Source: Siphlonurus alternatus
Taxonomy: Eukaryota > Arthropoda > Insecta > Ephemeroptera > Siphlonuridae
DNA: 64,000 nucleotides
Assembly (NCBI GenBank): GCA_949825025.1
Contig: OX463783.1
Location: forward strand, 16,031,628 to 16,095,627
Direction of reading: 5' to 3'
Part shown: positions 46,151-59,199 of the stretch, piece after piece
Position numbering within the stretch: position 1 is the stretch's first letter
Layout: the number at the start of each line of letters is the position of its first letter
Notes under the pieces: model-generated
What the model saw: the letters and a program-made list of their open reading frames with translations, nothing else
The model's database searches: none
What the model was told of the DNA's origin: nothing
Made by a program: the position numbers and the translations under genes

Positions 46151-46983
46151 AACAAAACAAAAACATGATGTAAAAAAATCACGTGTTTATAGCGCTATTT
46201 AATGGTTTAATGTATTATGGTAGATTTAAATACGTGATTGTGAAAAAAACATGTCAATAGATCATACAGTTACAAAAAGTTTCACATAAAAAGTCCATAA
46301 AATTGCAATAAAAAGAAACAAAAGCCAAAAGAAAGAGTTACGTCTGTTGGAAATTCTCTCCTATCTTTGAACATAAAAAAAAAGTTACCACTTTTTAGCA
46401 GCTTAAACATAATAATATATAAAAATCACAAAGGTAACGCAAAAACTTCGTTTTTAAGTTCACATATTTTATTGTAAAATAAGTAACATTTTTATTTAAC
46501 ACCCCGGTCGTGATATTTTCATTAATTTTCCTGACATAGGAAAATTATTTCTAATAAATGTGACTATAATAATTAAGTACTTATTTTGTTGGACATTTCT
46601 GAATATTTTTCGACTATTTTGTTCACTGTTATAATTAAAATTTCTTGAAATTTAATTACATCAATGTACAATTAATAACAGAGATTATTATGATAATTTT
46701 CTATACAAGTATGATAATATGTTGCCTCTATATACCTCTTTATTTATTTAAAATGTTTGAATTTGTTAACATCGGTATGTAAAAAACATTTACTAACATT
46801 TTGATAACAATTCTAACATTTATATAATATGTGGCGTGCGACAAAGCAAGGAATTTTATGATTAAATTTGCTTAAATTTTGTGTGACGTTCAAAAACGTT
46901 TGCTACCAATAAACATAAAAGAATTCCTTGAACAGCTCTATCAATATAAACATGATAATATTGCAGATAATATGTATTACAGA
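46151..46983. other. AT-rich stretch, nothing recognised
   Basis: No repeat or exon. Confidence 0.35.
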
Positions 46984-47095
46984 ATTTGATATTCCTTCCG
47001 GAAGTAGCCGGAAGTGTTAAGTTTGAGATTATTCTCTCTGTAATTAAGCATAGAAATTTGCAGAAGGGTTTGCAGTACAATTATACTGATAGGGA
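46984..47095. mobile_element. TIR element family E, copy 4, left part
   Basis: GAATTTGATATTCCTTCCGG, AAGTAGCCGGAAGTGTTAAG and AAATTTGCAGAAGGGTTTGC match family E. The right end is not found; the element is interrupted by or joined to a hairpin at 47096. Confidence 0.65.
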
Positions 47096-47257
47096 ATATC
47101 GTCCCTCGTCCGGAATAATAAGCTATCTGCATGATTTTCTTGCAATAACGAGCTATCTGCTTCAGGTGGGATATTGCACCTAAAAAAGCGGATATCTCAT
47201 TATTGCTAAAAAATCATGGTAAGCAGATAGCTCATTATTCCGGACGAGGGACGATAT
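47096..47257. mobile_element. 162-bp hairpin element next to a family E end
   Basis: Arms ATATCGTCCCTCGTCCGGAA, TAATAAGCTATCTGC and inverted GCAGATAGCTCATTATTCCG, GACGAGGGACGATAT pair with few mismatches. The motif GAGCTATCTGCTT/AAGCGGATATCTC is repeated further inside. Probably a MITE inserted into the E element. Confidence 0.78.
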
Positions 47258-48404
47258 GTTAATTTCATTATACAGTTAGCTATTTAAGACACTATAATAG
47301 ACCATAACACTAGTTTAAAAAGCAAAGGTTTTGCCAGCAGATGATATGAACCCGGAAAACAAAAATATTGAAATATTATATTCTAAATAATCAATAGAAT
47401 TTAATTATCCAAAATTAATTAATTTAATTTATTTTTATTAGGGATTTTAATAAAATTTAATAATATTTTACCTACTAATAGGGGATGTAGAGGAGAACAC
47501 TTTAAATTTTTTTCATAATTTTTATGAATGGGATTTTTTTAGCATTGGGCCAGCTGATCCATATTATCTCTACCTTAATATTGTGTTATAATAATTAAAA
47601 CAGAGTATAATTTAGTGAATTATGTTAAAATGTAGAAGCCTTTATATGCATGATGTATACCATAGCTATTTGCTATATAAAATCATGATACAACTATAAA
47701 TATAAAGTATAGTGTGAATTATAAGAAAAAGAGATAAAAATGAAAAAAAAAATATATTGGAAAAATATCAGTCTGATATTATGTATTGACGGTGACATCT
47801 ATGAAGAAAAATCCAAACTTTTAGTAACAAACACTTTGCTATTTTTTTACACTGGTTGAAATATTCATTGAAGCTTTGGGAATTTATGTCTCTAAATTCA
47901 ATTTAAATCTGCAAAAATATTGATGGGACTTTCACCCGTAAGAGATGAGATAAGAAAGGATTTGACAGGTCAAATTCACATAAAATATATACTTGTGGAC
48001 TAATTCAATTTGGAGGGAACGATATAGTAATATAACGCATCACAAAGGGTGTTTTGTATTATATGGATGAATGGACATTTTGTTAGGTTCATGCATGAAG
48101 CATAGTACATAGATAGATTTACACTACTCTGAAAGCAGCATAAAATTATCTTCCTGCATTTCATCTTTGAAGCAAAAACTTTCCTGGACATCCGACTCAA
48201 ATAAAATCTTATCAATATAGTTTTTGAGATGACAATTTCTCTCACTACAGCGCTGATTAGATGTCACTGCCTGCATTTATATTCAAACATGGATTTACGG
48301 TACATATGGTGTGGGAAAAATCTCTCTCCCCCTTTTAAAATCCTTTAAATTTGGAAGGTATTAATTACTCTCGTTACTCCTCTAACACTCCCTTCAATAA
48401 CATT
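47258..48404. other. AT-rich stretch, no supported gene
   Basis: An 81-codon minus-strand frame at 48000-48245 lacks any known motif. Confidence 0.35.
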
Positions 48405-48605
48405 GCACGGTATGCCCCCTCGTCCCCCCAGCCCCAAGAATTTTCTCCTACCACTAATTGTAAGATCTGCACCAACGGCGGCTCCAGGCAGGCTCACGCC
48501 CAGACCCTTCAGCTCTCACCGTCGCGACCCTCCTACTCACCGGGGCTTTGTAGTGAGCAGCCGAAGCCACCCGCCTTCTGCCACCTGCGGCCCGGTATAT
48601 ACTAT
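48405..48605. other. GC-rich island of unknown nature
   Basis: A patch of about 200 bp, much richer in C and G than the surroundings (CCCCCTCGTCCCCCCAGCCC, CACCAACGGCGGCTCCAGGC, CCGAAGCCACCCGCCTTCTG). Overlapping plus-strand frames of 110 and 68 codons cross it, but they are low-complexity Pro/Ser-rich with no domain. It may be a degraded GC-rich transposon like the one at 39078. No inverted ends could be found. Confidence 0.4.
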
Positions 48606-48953
48606 ATAGGCACAACGCTTCAACGCCATGCATTTTCAGGGCTAGTTGCTTCCACTTTAAGCCCGCACTTATGTGTCTGCTGATACATATTAACTAATAG
48701 TTTTAGTATATTAATTTTATATGGGAGAAAATTAACAAAGACATTAAATTAAACAATTGGAGCTCTCTGTTAAAACATAGTGATTGTTACAAATTTATAT
48801 TGACGTTTTATAGGCATGCACCTGTCCATAGTTACTGCAATTATAATACTTTGTTATCACCTGAGCTCTAACAAGTAATGTTTAAATTTATTTCTGGCTC
48901 TTACTCATTAATAATACATTGCAATTTATTACACCTCTCTCTATATCATACAT
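48606..48953. other. AT-rich stretch, nothing recognised
   Basis: No gene or repeat. Confidence 0.35.
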
Positions 48954-49121
48954 GGGTGCGATTCACGAAGCAGTTAGCCAAGTTTCTAACTACGTTTAGC
49001 TTAACCACGTTTAGCTTAACCACGTTTAACTAGGTGGTTTAACACGTAAAACAGGTATAGTTAAACGTGGTTAAGCTAAACGTGGTTAGAAACATGGTAA
49101 ACTTCTTCGTGAATCGCATTC
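48954..49121. mobile_element. PIF/Harbinger-like hairpin MITE, family P, copy 5
   Basis: Ends GGGTGCGATTCACGAAGCAG and inverse, with 3-bp direct repeat CAT (48951-48953 and 49122-49124). The left arm carries an internal duplication of TTTAGCTTAACCACG, making it 168 bp, the longest of the family. Confidence 0.85.
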
Positions 49122-49390
49122 CATATGACTTTAAATATAACTTTGAATGGTGAGAAGCTCTCCTCAACTAACTTGTAAATGTCCTTAATTATATACAAAA
49201 ATCGTCTTGTTGTATATTCATGACAATCATGTTGTATGAATAATAATCAACTTGACACAAGAACGAGGATTAATTATGCACCTACATTGATAGTGTCTGT
49301 AATAATTAATGTACGCTACTGTTGTTTATATTATACCATAACTCGATGTATTGCATAGAGACGCCGCGTTTTATATAAAAAAAAAACAAT

Positions 49391-49564
49391 TACTACGTTT
49401 ACATGACGGTGTTTAATACGTATTCGTTGACGACGGATAATGTTATTCTTACGAGGCGTCGTCAACGGATACGTATTAAACACCATCATGAAAACGTAGT
49501 GATAAGAATAACATAATCCGTCGTCAATGAATACGTATTATACACTGTCATGTGTACGTATTTA
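49391..49564. repeat. Three-unit inverted/direct repeat block
   Basis: One unit (TACGTTTACATGACGGTGTT, TAATACGTATTCGTTGACGA, CGGATAATGTTATTCTTA) is present once forward and then twice in reverse orientation. The second and third units form a tandem pair. The outer pair could be the TIRs of a MITE whose right arm was duplicated. Confidence 0.75.
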
Positions 49565-50608
49565 TATTGTTGCATAGAGAAAGCTTAAAGTTTATTTCAA
49601 TGATATTTGCATGGATACATATATCTGATATTTTATAGATTATTAGTTTCATATTTGAAATCTTAATATAATAATTGGAACAGAAAATTCAATTTTATTG
49701 ATAATAAAATCCTGTTTATTATACTTGATTTTTTTTTTCATTTTATTTATGTTTTTCTTTTAAATTTCCCAATAATTACTTGAATAATGCAGTTTGTTAT
49801 ATCTGATGTTTGATTTTACATAGAAATTTCACTTCTTAATAGCTATTCTAAATTTATCAAAATAATGTATAAAATATATTCTCGCATTATAATTAATCAC
49901 GTATTTATTAAGAGCGTTCTAGTAAAATATTCTTTACTGTTTCAATTCACAAATATTCAATCATCCTATAATTTTTATATCTTTAGTAATAATAAACACT
50001 TATCTGCAATTTAAATCTGATGAGTTATAAAGTTATATACATTATTCAATAAAGTAAAATATTGTTATTTTACGACACATTAATAAAAACACGCTTCAGT
50101 CACATGTTATTTTCCAGCACGTGTCAAAAATCGAGCAGATATTATACATTAAAATTTATGGTTGTATAATGATCTGTAAATTTCCACTGAATAAAAAGGT
50201 CATCCCATTGTATTATCCAATAGAATTGTTGCAAGAAAGCATTGTTATATAATTTGTGTACAACTGTATACACATCGAGACATCTGATAAGTTAACCCTG
50301 ACAAAATGAAATGACAGGCAATTAAGCTCCCAAGTAAAAAAGCTATTCAAATTTTCAATTTTTAAGATACTAGGAAGAAAAATTTATATCTAAGGTAAAA
50401 AAAAAATAAATAAATAAAAATAAAAAACTTAAAAAAATCCTTCATGACAACGCCTACAACTAAAAGAGCAGCGGTAACATTCGTAGTGTCCAGAGGTGTA
50501 CACCTCATGCAAGTTTTTATTTATCAGCATTTTTTTTTATAGCTAAAATTTTATATTGAATTCATTTAATAGATTTAGATCATTAAACTTGCCCCACTGA
50601 TGTATAAT
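49565..50608. other. AT-rich stretch, nothing recognised
   Basis: No gene or repeat. Confidence 0.35.
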
Positions 50609-50769
50609 GGGCTCGATTCACGAAGCAGTTAGCCAGTTTCTAACCACGTTTAGCTTATTCACGTTTAACTATATAGGTGGTTTAATACGTAAAACAGGTA
50701 TAGTTATTAAACGTCGTTAAACTAAACGTGGTTAGAAACCTGTATAACTGTTTTTCGTGAATCGCACCC
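50609..50769. mobile_element. PIF/Harbinger-like hairpin MITE, family P, copy 6
   Basis: Left GGGCTCGATTCACGAAGCAG, right CGTGAATCGCACCC, 3-bp direct repeat AAT (50606-50608 and 50770-50772). More diverged than copies 3 and 5. Confidence 0.82.
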
Positions 50770-50772
50770 AAT

Positions 50773-53130
50773 ATAGTCAAATTCGCATCCATAGCTCTTA
50801 TTATAAGACTCTTATTGTTGGGCCTTATAAGCTTATATAGTAAATATCAAAATAAGTTATTTTTTTTTTATAATAATCATTGAAGATTGAATAGAAAACA
50901 TAGAAAATTTACATACTTTGATAATGACTCTTATTATTAAATAATAACACATGCTTTAACATTATATATTTTATAGATTTTAATAGTGTGATTAAACTAA
51001 TTAATTAATGCATCCCAGACCGGTTATAAATTTATCATTGTGCCTATAATCCTTCCATTGTGCGGAGAAGACAGCTTAGTTTGCCGTAGACTTGCGGCCG
51101 AGGTGGTTTTATAAGCTTTGTAATTTGTAACGCCTCATAACCGAGTGGTTAGGGCAGGCTTTGTGACGTCATTAGGTGCAAAAACTGTCGTAAGAAAATT
51201 ATACTTTGTTGTTTAAATGTTTTGATCGCGAATTTGAAATTTAAACTATTCGTGCATGTATATTTTACTGAGTTCTTTTTGTTTTACTTCTTCATCTTTC
51301 TATTAATAACACTTATCACAGTTATCACAAATGTGCTTATTATATAGTATTCTTGTGATATCATACATTGGATTTTAAGAAATTTTAATTATAAATTAAT
51401 GAAAAAAAATATATATAATATTTTAACAATACGCTATTATTGGAAGATAACCAAATTTCCTACTGACCATGATTAGCATGATGCAGATACTAAACTAGTA
51501 ATAAGCCTGGCTATTTTTTTTTTTTTAATAAGAATAATAACGACTCGATATTCTAGAATCGCACACAATATCTAAGTTGCAATTGTTACTTATTAACATT
51601 GTTATAGTTAAATATTTTAAATATATATTTTTTATCTGTATCATACCAACTCTCGATACCAAAAAGTATATTTTAATTGATTTTATTAAAAAAAAAAATA
51701 AGAAATTTATTGCACGATGCGAACAGGTGCTGCCATCTTTGAAAAAACTAGTTGATGAAAATAAATAGATTCACCGGATTCACCACAAATACAGTCAAGC
51801 AAACACATGATTATATAACAATTCTGTAAATACTTTAATGTAAATTTCGTACAAAACGTTAAACAAAACTGAAAGTGTGACATTATTCTAATTATAATTT
51901 AACATTTCAGTAAGTGTAAAAGTACTATTAGGATAATAATTAAAAAAAATCATTTTTTTATAAAAATAAACATTCCTTCTGTTTATTTACATAATTTCAA
52001 GATTAGTGGTAAAATTGTTTTTAAATTGACTAGATACTTCACGCGTGAAAAAGAGGTTGTAATTTTTGTCAGAGACGAACGCATGCACGCTTAACATATT
52101 TACAATTTTCGCTTCAGAGTTTATTTATGTCCTTCACCGCACTATATTTTTTAAATTTAACCTTAAAAACACTGTTTTTAATTAAATATGTACTTGACAA
52201 ATTGAAATCTAAGTATTCAATCATAAAAAAAGTTGGTACTAAATACTAATATTACTTATTTTATAAAAAAAAAATATAAGCGGCTCCTAGAGTCTTTAGA
52301 TCAAATTATTGCTTGAAATTGTGTTTATGTTACTAACATATTATGTGCTTATAACTGTGTTAAAATAACATTTTAAACAATAACATATTGTATATATAAT
52401 CATGATTATCATGAATAATAAAAATAAGAATAAATGTAACCTCAAAATTTTAAATTGTACATACTTGTAAAAAAAAAGTATATAAAATTTGCCACTCCCA
52501 TTTTAATTTTTTTTTTTTAAGAAAACCATAATTTATTTTTTACGCGTATACTAAAATTACCGAATCATTACTTTTTTCTATTATAGAGGATTAAGCTACT
52601 TGGTATATCACAGTATCATATACAGAATCCTTCACTGTGGTCATTAGAGTATACCTGAAGGTACTTTACTGGCTATGTCTGATTTTAACGTGCCAATCAT
52701 TCAAAGATTTGTAGTGTTTACATGGTGCATGACGGGGATCTAGAAGCAATCAGCAAGACCTTGCTCCATAAGGTCATTATTATACAGTAATTAGTATATA
52801 TAAATAAGTTTGGGGAAAGTTGCTGCGATTATAAAACAAATAATATTCATTTCAATATATTCACCGGCTCTGCAAAATTAAAGTCATCATAGAAAATAAG
52901 ACATCAAACCTGCGGTGTAATCTCCCTCTCCCATAGAGAGTCTACTTTTTGTCTCCAATGGGTATCAACAGGGTATCAAACCGTCTCAAATCGGGCTTAT
53001 ATAGTACCAACATAGCAGTGACACTTTCAGTGTAACTTAATGACATTTATAGATTATACTGTCAACTGTCAGTATAAGCAAATTCCTGCAGTTAAAGTAT
53101 AGTAAAAGGCTATATATTAAAGTAGGTGGT
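50773..53130. other. AT-rich stretch; tRNA-like A-box segment only
   Basis: CCTCATAACCGAGTGGTTAG near 51132 resembles the 5' half of a tRNA-Ser/Leu but no B box or cloverleaf follows. A TGACGTCA lies at 51164-51171. Segment 52560-53100 is slightly less AT-rich with no exon that can be supported. Confidence 0.35.
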
Positions 53131-53540
53131 AGCTAATTTAATATTCCTTCCGAAAGTTATAGCCGGAATTGTGAAGTTTGCAGCTTGTCTGTTTGTAATT
53201 TCGTTTTGAAACTTTACAGAGTGGTAATTTGTATTAGAAGTATACAGAGCAAAATCCCTTTTTACTTCTAAGTATATATAAAGGGATCTTGATACAGAGT
53301 ACGTGAAATTGTATTAACGCTGAAACTCGAGTAGGAAGTTTTTTTTTTTTTTTTTTTTTTTTGTGATAGTGACTTGACGATCTTTAACTTTTACTGTGAT
53401 TATGTATCTGACGTGCTTATATTGTTGTGCAATCGAAAAGCAATAAATAATTATGGATAGGGGATGAATTATGGATAGGAAGACCAGAAACTTTTCACTT
53501 CCGGCTACTTTCGGAGGAAATATCGAATTAATTTGACTGT
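53131..53540. mobile_element. TIR element family E, copy 5, enlarged
   Basis: Left TTTAATATTCCTTCCGAAAG, right CACTTCCGGCTACTTTCGGA and ATCGAATTAATTTGACTGT. Interior AAACTTTACAGAGTGGTAAT is shared with copies 3 and 4. It is about 410 bp, longer than the other copies, with a T-run (53339-53362) and unrelated sequence in the middle, so it probably holds an insertion. Confidence 0.72.
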
Positions 53541-53848
53541 ATTTAGCTTTAAAATATTATTTATCTTGTATGAGATATTAGTTCCAGTTGCATTTACTAT
53601 ATTTTTAATAAAATATGTTCAATTTCCTTACATACTGACCAACTTTTAGCAACTCTATCGTGTAAGCAAAATTTCACAGGTACCAGGTACTTTAAGACTA
53701 CTTTTACGTATTTTATTCTTCTTGTGATATTCTCTTAATTAAATTTTCAGCATTCTAAATCTACTTTCTAAGTCAAAATATATAAAAAAATAAATTTTAA
53801 ATCTCTAGAAAAAAATAAAACCTCTTTTTTATACTCCCATGTTCATGA

Positions 53849-54069
53849 TGACGTCACAAGTTGATTCGCGATAGGCAAGGCTGTTACATACAGCTGGTTA
53901 GAGAGAGGCAAGTTGTAGCGGCAGTCACACGTTGTGACAACAATATGCGAAGAGCACCACCATCAGTAGGAGGTCTCTCGAGACATCTCGTGATGGACCT
54001 CCACACGTGATCCTCGTGTTAATTACCATGTGCAGTGACGTGTGTTAATTATGGATATTGTTAATTAAG
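53849..54069 (+). promoter_or_regulatory. Candidate CRE promoter and noncoding first exon
   Basis: A full TGACGTCA cAMP-response-type octamer (53849-53856) is followed by a GC-richer segment of about 200 bp, which ends in AATTAAG before GTAAGTGATT (donor at 54070), a strong 5' splice site. The segment has only a 21-codon open frame (MRRAPPSVGGLSRHLV, then MDLHT), so a noncoding or mostly noncoding first exon would be the reading. GGTCTCTCGAGACATC in it is partly palindromic. No downstream exon could be assigned. Confidence 0.25.
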
Positions 54070-54918
54070 GTAAGTGATTAAGTTTTGTTAATATTTTATA
54101 TAGAGTATAATTCATTAGAAATGCTTATTTTTATTCAAATTTTTATTTCGACCATAGGCTATTCAGCATGGATGTCAATTGTTACATAAAATACATAACA
54201 TGCATATTTAATTCTAATTAACATTAACTTTTCTAAAATTAATTAATTTTAAATATATGATACCTAAAATTGTGTTCTTTCCGATAATTATTATATTTGT
54301 CAGAATTAAATATAGAAAGTATTGTATTGCAGTATACGAATCTTTGATTTTAAGATCTATTTCTATTCTATATGTATGACATGACACTCGTCGAATATAC
54401 ATTTTAGTAAAAAATTATAATCGGGTGTAAGTTTTATCGAATATAGAAAGGACATTTGAATATTTGAATACTTGCTTGTACTTTTTTTTTTCAGTATACT
54501 GAGTGAAACTAGTACAAAAAATTTTATCGATAGTATATTTTTTTATCTAATTTTTTTTTGTAATATATTTTGTGCATATTGTTTTGTGTGATAGGTAAAA
54601 GAAAAGCCGTAAAAGTGATTAAAATAAAGTTATTTCTATTTAATTTTAAAAAAAAAAATATGTGCAGCAATTTAAAATTGGAGCAAAGTGACTTAAAACA
54701 CACACATTTAAAATCAGTTGAATATTTGGAAAAAAAAATTGATCATGTAAAATCCACGTGTTGCTACAATTCAATATTAAGTCACGGACGCAAAATTTCT
54801 CAATACATTGTACGAGACAATTAACTTTACTGCATGCGTGCGGCTACTCACGGCAGATCAAGTATAATATGTCCTAAGTTACATAACAAGTATACCGTTA
54901 TCTTTTATACTCTTTGCC

Positions 54919-54967
<49 letters not shown>

Positions 54968-55386
54968 CTGAGATATAGTTGGCAAATTGAAACTCGTCAT
55001 GACAAAGTTACCAGTACATACACAGAGTGTAAAATAGGGAGTCAATAAAAAAAAATTAACATTTATTTTTTCATAATTTCTTCTCCAAATTTTTCATGTA
55101 TCCAACTTAAGTTATAGTTGTGGTTCCCCTGTCTCTCATTGGTAATGTATTTTATATGAGATATATAATTATAAGAAACTCCGCAATACTTTCTCTACTG
55201 CTTGAGTTTTATATAAGGGTCAGTACGTATTTGTACAAAAATACGAACAATTTTAATAATAAAACTGTGTTCTATTTAGAAACAAATGACAACTTAATAT
55301 AAAATTAGGCATTTTTCATGTGTGTGCAGTTAATAAATTATAAGCATATTTACATTTTATTTTTAATTTAATGCAATTTTAAATTA
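54070..55386. other. AT-rich stretch, nothing firmly recognised
   Basis: An 84-codon frame at 54570-54824 is Lys/Ser-rich with no known motif. A (TA)n tract lies at 54919-54967. Confidence 0.35.
54919..54967. repeat. (TA)n microsatellite
   Basis: TA repeats with one ACATA interruption. Confidence 0.95.
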
Positions 55387-55456
55387 TAGAATAGAATAGA
55401 ATAGAATAGAATAGAATAGAATAGAATAGAATAGAATAGAATAGAATAGAATAGAA
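55387..55456. repeat. (TAGAA)n array at the LINE 3' end
   Basis: Fourteen pentamers; on the minus strand these are TTCTA units that directly follow AATAAAAACC, the 3' end of the LINE that occupies 55457-57398. Same pentamer and same kind of junction as the array at 14489. Confidence 0.95.
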
Positions 55457-55622
55457 TAGGTTTTTATTTAGCAAAAACAGCTAATACAAACATTTCATAC
55501 ATATATAAAAATACAATTACATAATATTTTTTTCCCTGAGAATGAAAAAACATATTATTTTATTTTATTTTGAACTGAACATTATTTTGTAACCAGTTAC
55601 AATATTAATGGATTACAGTATT
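55457..55622 (-). other. 3' UTR of the LINE
   Basis: Minus-strand sequence between the RT stop and the TTCTA array, ending GCTAAATAAAAACC. It would contain the region recognised by the reverse transcriptase. Confidence 0.75.
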
Positions 55623-57398
55623 TTAATAATATTTCTTTCTTAAATACATTTTTTTAACAACTTCAACACACTCTCTTTTAAATTTTTTAATATCTGTAAT
55701 TTTTTTAACATTTCTTGGTAGTAAATTAAATAATTTAAATCCACTGACCATAATTGATTTCTGATAAAATGTTTTATTTTGACGTCCAATATGAATTTCC
55801 TCTGCTGCTCTAGTATTATGCTTATGAACATCATTATTTAATTTTACATTACTGCACAAATATGAAGGAACTTTTTTGTTTACAATTTTATGCACTAAAA
55901 TCAGCATTTGTAAGGCTAACCTTTGCTTAATGGAGAGCCATTGTAAGCAATTTAACATATGTTGAACTGGGGTGTATTTACTACATTTTAATATTACTCT
56001 CATTGCTTTGTTTTGTAATATTTGCATTTGCTTAATACTTTCTTCATTACAGTTCCATAGGATACTAGAACAATAGTCAAAATGTGGTGATATTATAGAT
56101 TTATAAATTAATATTTTTGTCCAAGGACTTAAAAATTTTCCAACTCTGGCTAAATAGGCTATTTTACTACCAATTTTTTTATTGATATATGAAACATAAC
56201 TTTTAAATTTTAAATGTGAATCTATTATGATTCCAAGGTATTTAATTTCATGCACAAATTCTAGTATTTCTCCATCTATTACAACATTCTCTCGATTTTC
56301 TTCATCCAACATTTTAGATTTAACAAGTGAGGAGGGTGTAATTAACATACATTTTGACTTACTTACATTAAGCTTCACTTTGTTTAATTTTAACCATACA
56401 TTAAGCCGTTCCAAGATTTTATTTATTGCATCACACGCCTCTTTATAAGTTTTTTTTGACACTGAAACTAGAGTATCGTCAGCAAACAAATTTAAAAATA
56501 CATCATCAAATTGAATATGCAAATCATTTATATATAATATGAACAGTAATGGGCCCAGTACAGAACCTTGTGGGATTCCGACGTCATTAATTAAGTCATT
56601 AGAGACCTTTTCATTAAATTTTGTTCTTTGTTTCCTGCTTGTTAAATAACTTTGCAAAAGATTTACACAATTTGGACCCAATCCGTATTTTTCCAGCTTA
56701 TTAATTAAAATATTTCTGTCAATTGTTTCAAAAGCACGTTTAAAATCTAACATTACAGTAATAGTTATGTACCCATCATTAGCCTTTTTTCTCCATTCCG
56801 ATAAAACTAATTGTATTGCAGTCTCACATGAAAAATTTTTACGAAAACCTGATTGGTTTGCACATAAAATTTGATTTGTTTCTACATACTCAATTAATTG
56901 TTCGTATAAAATAATTTCAATAATTTTTTCATATATTGGTAACAAATTAACAGGCCTAAAATGTTGAGCTTCAGTAGGATTTTTAATTTTAGCTATAGGT
57001 ATAATTGTTGATATTTTCCAGCTATCCGGAAATTTTCCAGTTCTAATACTTAAATTTATAAGACATAACAGCTTATCCCCACATTCATCAAAAGTATTTA
57101 CAAGAATATTTGCAGTTATATTATCTGGGGAGGATTTATTTTTATTTAGCGAGTGAACAATTTTTTTTAATTTATTTATGTTAATTTCTTGAAATTCGAA
57201 TTTTTTGTTGCATTTGAAATTTATTTTCTTGATTTTATTTTTATCCTCCTCAGATACATCTGGTATTGATTTAACAATATCTTTAACACTTTTAACATAA
57301 TAATCGTTAAACATTTCTTCCTGTGGCTTTTTTATTTCATCATCAAATAAAATATCATCACTGTCAAATTTTACTGTATCTTTATGAACATGATAATG
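55623..57398 (-). CDS. Non-LTR retrotransposon ORF2: reverse transcriptase, 5'-truncated
   Basis: Reverse transcriptase of a LINE, which copies its own RNA at a nicked target site. The frame is open for 591 codons from 57398 to a stop at 55623-55625; the first Met is at 57314, giving 563 residues, but no start is expected because the element is cut off upstream. Numbering from that Met: a linker with FNDYYV at the start; finger motifs HFRPVNLLPIYEKIIE (118-133) and NQSGFRKNFS (153-162); the first catalytic Asp in MLDFKRAFETID (188-199); GIPQGSVLGPLLFILYINDL (246-265); catalytic FADD (277-280) followed by TLVS; then YLGIIID (359-365). A thumb/C-terminal region with HFDYCSSILWN and HNTRAAE follows. 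All three catalytic aspartates are present and there is no internal stop. The family is the Jockey/CR1 group in the broad sense. The apurinic endonuclease domain, ORF1 and 5' UTR are missing, so it cannot be autonomous, although the truncation is recent enough to leave the frame intact. The 3' UTR runs to 55457 and the TTCTA tail. No target duplication was found. Confidence 0.95.
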   Translation of the reverse strand, partial: HYHVHKDTVKFDSDDILFDDEIKKPQEEMFNDYYVKSVKDIVKSIPDVSEEDKNKIKKINFKCNKKFEFQEININKLKKIVHSLNKNKSSPDNITANILVNTFDECGDKLLCLINLSIRTGKFPDSWKISTIIPIAKIKNPTEAQHFRPVNLLPIYEKIIEIILYEQLIEYVETNQILCANQSGFRKNFSCETAIQLVLSEWRKKANDGYITITVMLDFKRAFETIDRNILINKLEKYGLGPNCVNLLQSYLTSRKQRTKFNEKVSNDLINDVGIPQGSVLGPLLFILYINDLHIQFDDVFLNLFADDTLVSVSKKTYKEACDAINKILERLNVWLKLNKVKLNVSKSKCMLITPSSLVKSKMLDEENRENVVIDGEILEFVHEIKYLGIIIDSHLKFKSYVSYINKKIGSKIAYLARVGKFLSPWTKILIYKSIISPHFDYCSSILWNCNEESIKQMQILQNKAMRVILKCSKYTPVQHMLNCLQWLSIKQRLALQMLILVHKIVNKKVPSYLCSNVKLNNDVHKHNTRAAEEIHIGRQNKTFYQKSIMVSGFKLFNLLPRNVKKITDIKKFKRECVEVVKKMYLRKKYY

Positions 57399-57468
57399 TC
57401 ATTACTTAGCAAATTTTTATTAATATGCACTAATATGCAGTATCATATTTTAAAAATAGATGTACGTG

Positions 57469-57591
57469 CACTCCTCGCTTCTGATGAAAAGTTTCTTTCT
57501 GCAGAATTGTTAATCACCATGCCGTGTTTACACTTACGGGGCATGGTAATTAACAAGGTTACGAAAGGGAACTTTTCAGAGGCTAGGAGTG
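57469..57591. mobile_element. Hairpin MITE just upstream of the LINE truncation
   Basis: Left CACTCCTCGCTTCTGATGAA, TTAATCACCATGCC and right GGCATGGTAATTAACAAGG, TTCAGAGGCTAGGAGTG pair imperfectly over about 58 bp. The short frames on both strands are spurious. Confidence 0.72.
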
Positions 57592-57599
57592 TATTATAC

Positions 57600-59081
<1,482 letters not shown>

Positions 59082-59199
59082 TGTAACACCATATTACATA
59101 GATAAGGTCTAACTCTATTAAGCCAGGCCTAACTTTGATGATTGTCAAAATTAGCCATGGCTTAGAGTTAGATCTCAACTATATATGTAATCGGGTGAC
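59082..59199. mobile_element. Imperfect hairpin MITE
   Basis: GTAACACCATATTACATAGA, GGTCTAACTCTATTAAGCCA on the left and, inverted, GTCACCCGATTACATATATA, GATCTAACTCTAAGCCATGG on the right. Arms of about 55 bp with small indels. Single copy in the window. Confidence 0.68.

Noticed and set aside
51128..51160. Possible tRNA-Ser/Leu gene (ACCGAGTGGTTAGGGC)
   Set aside because: A-box-like sequence only; no anticodon arm or B box follows.
56227..56448. Plus-strand frame inside the LINE
   Set aside because: It is the antisense shadow of the reverse transcriptase frame.
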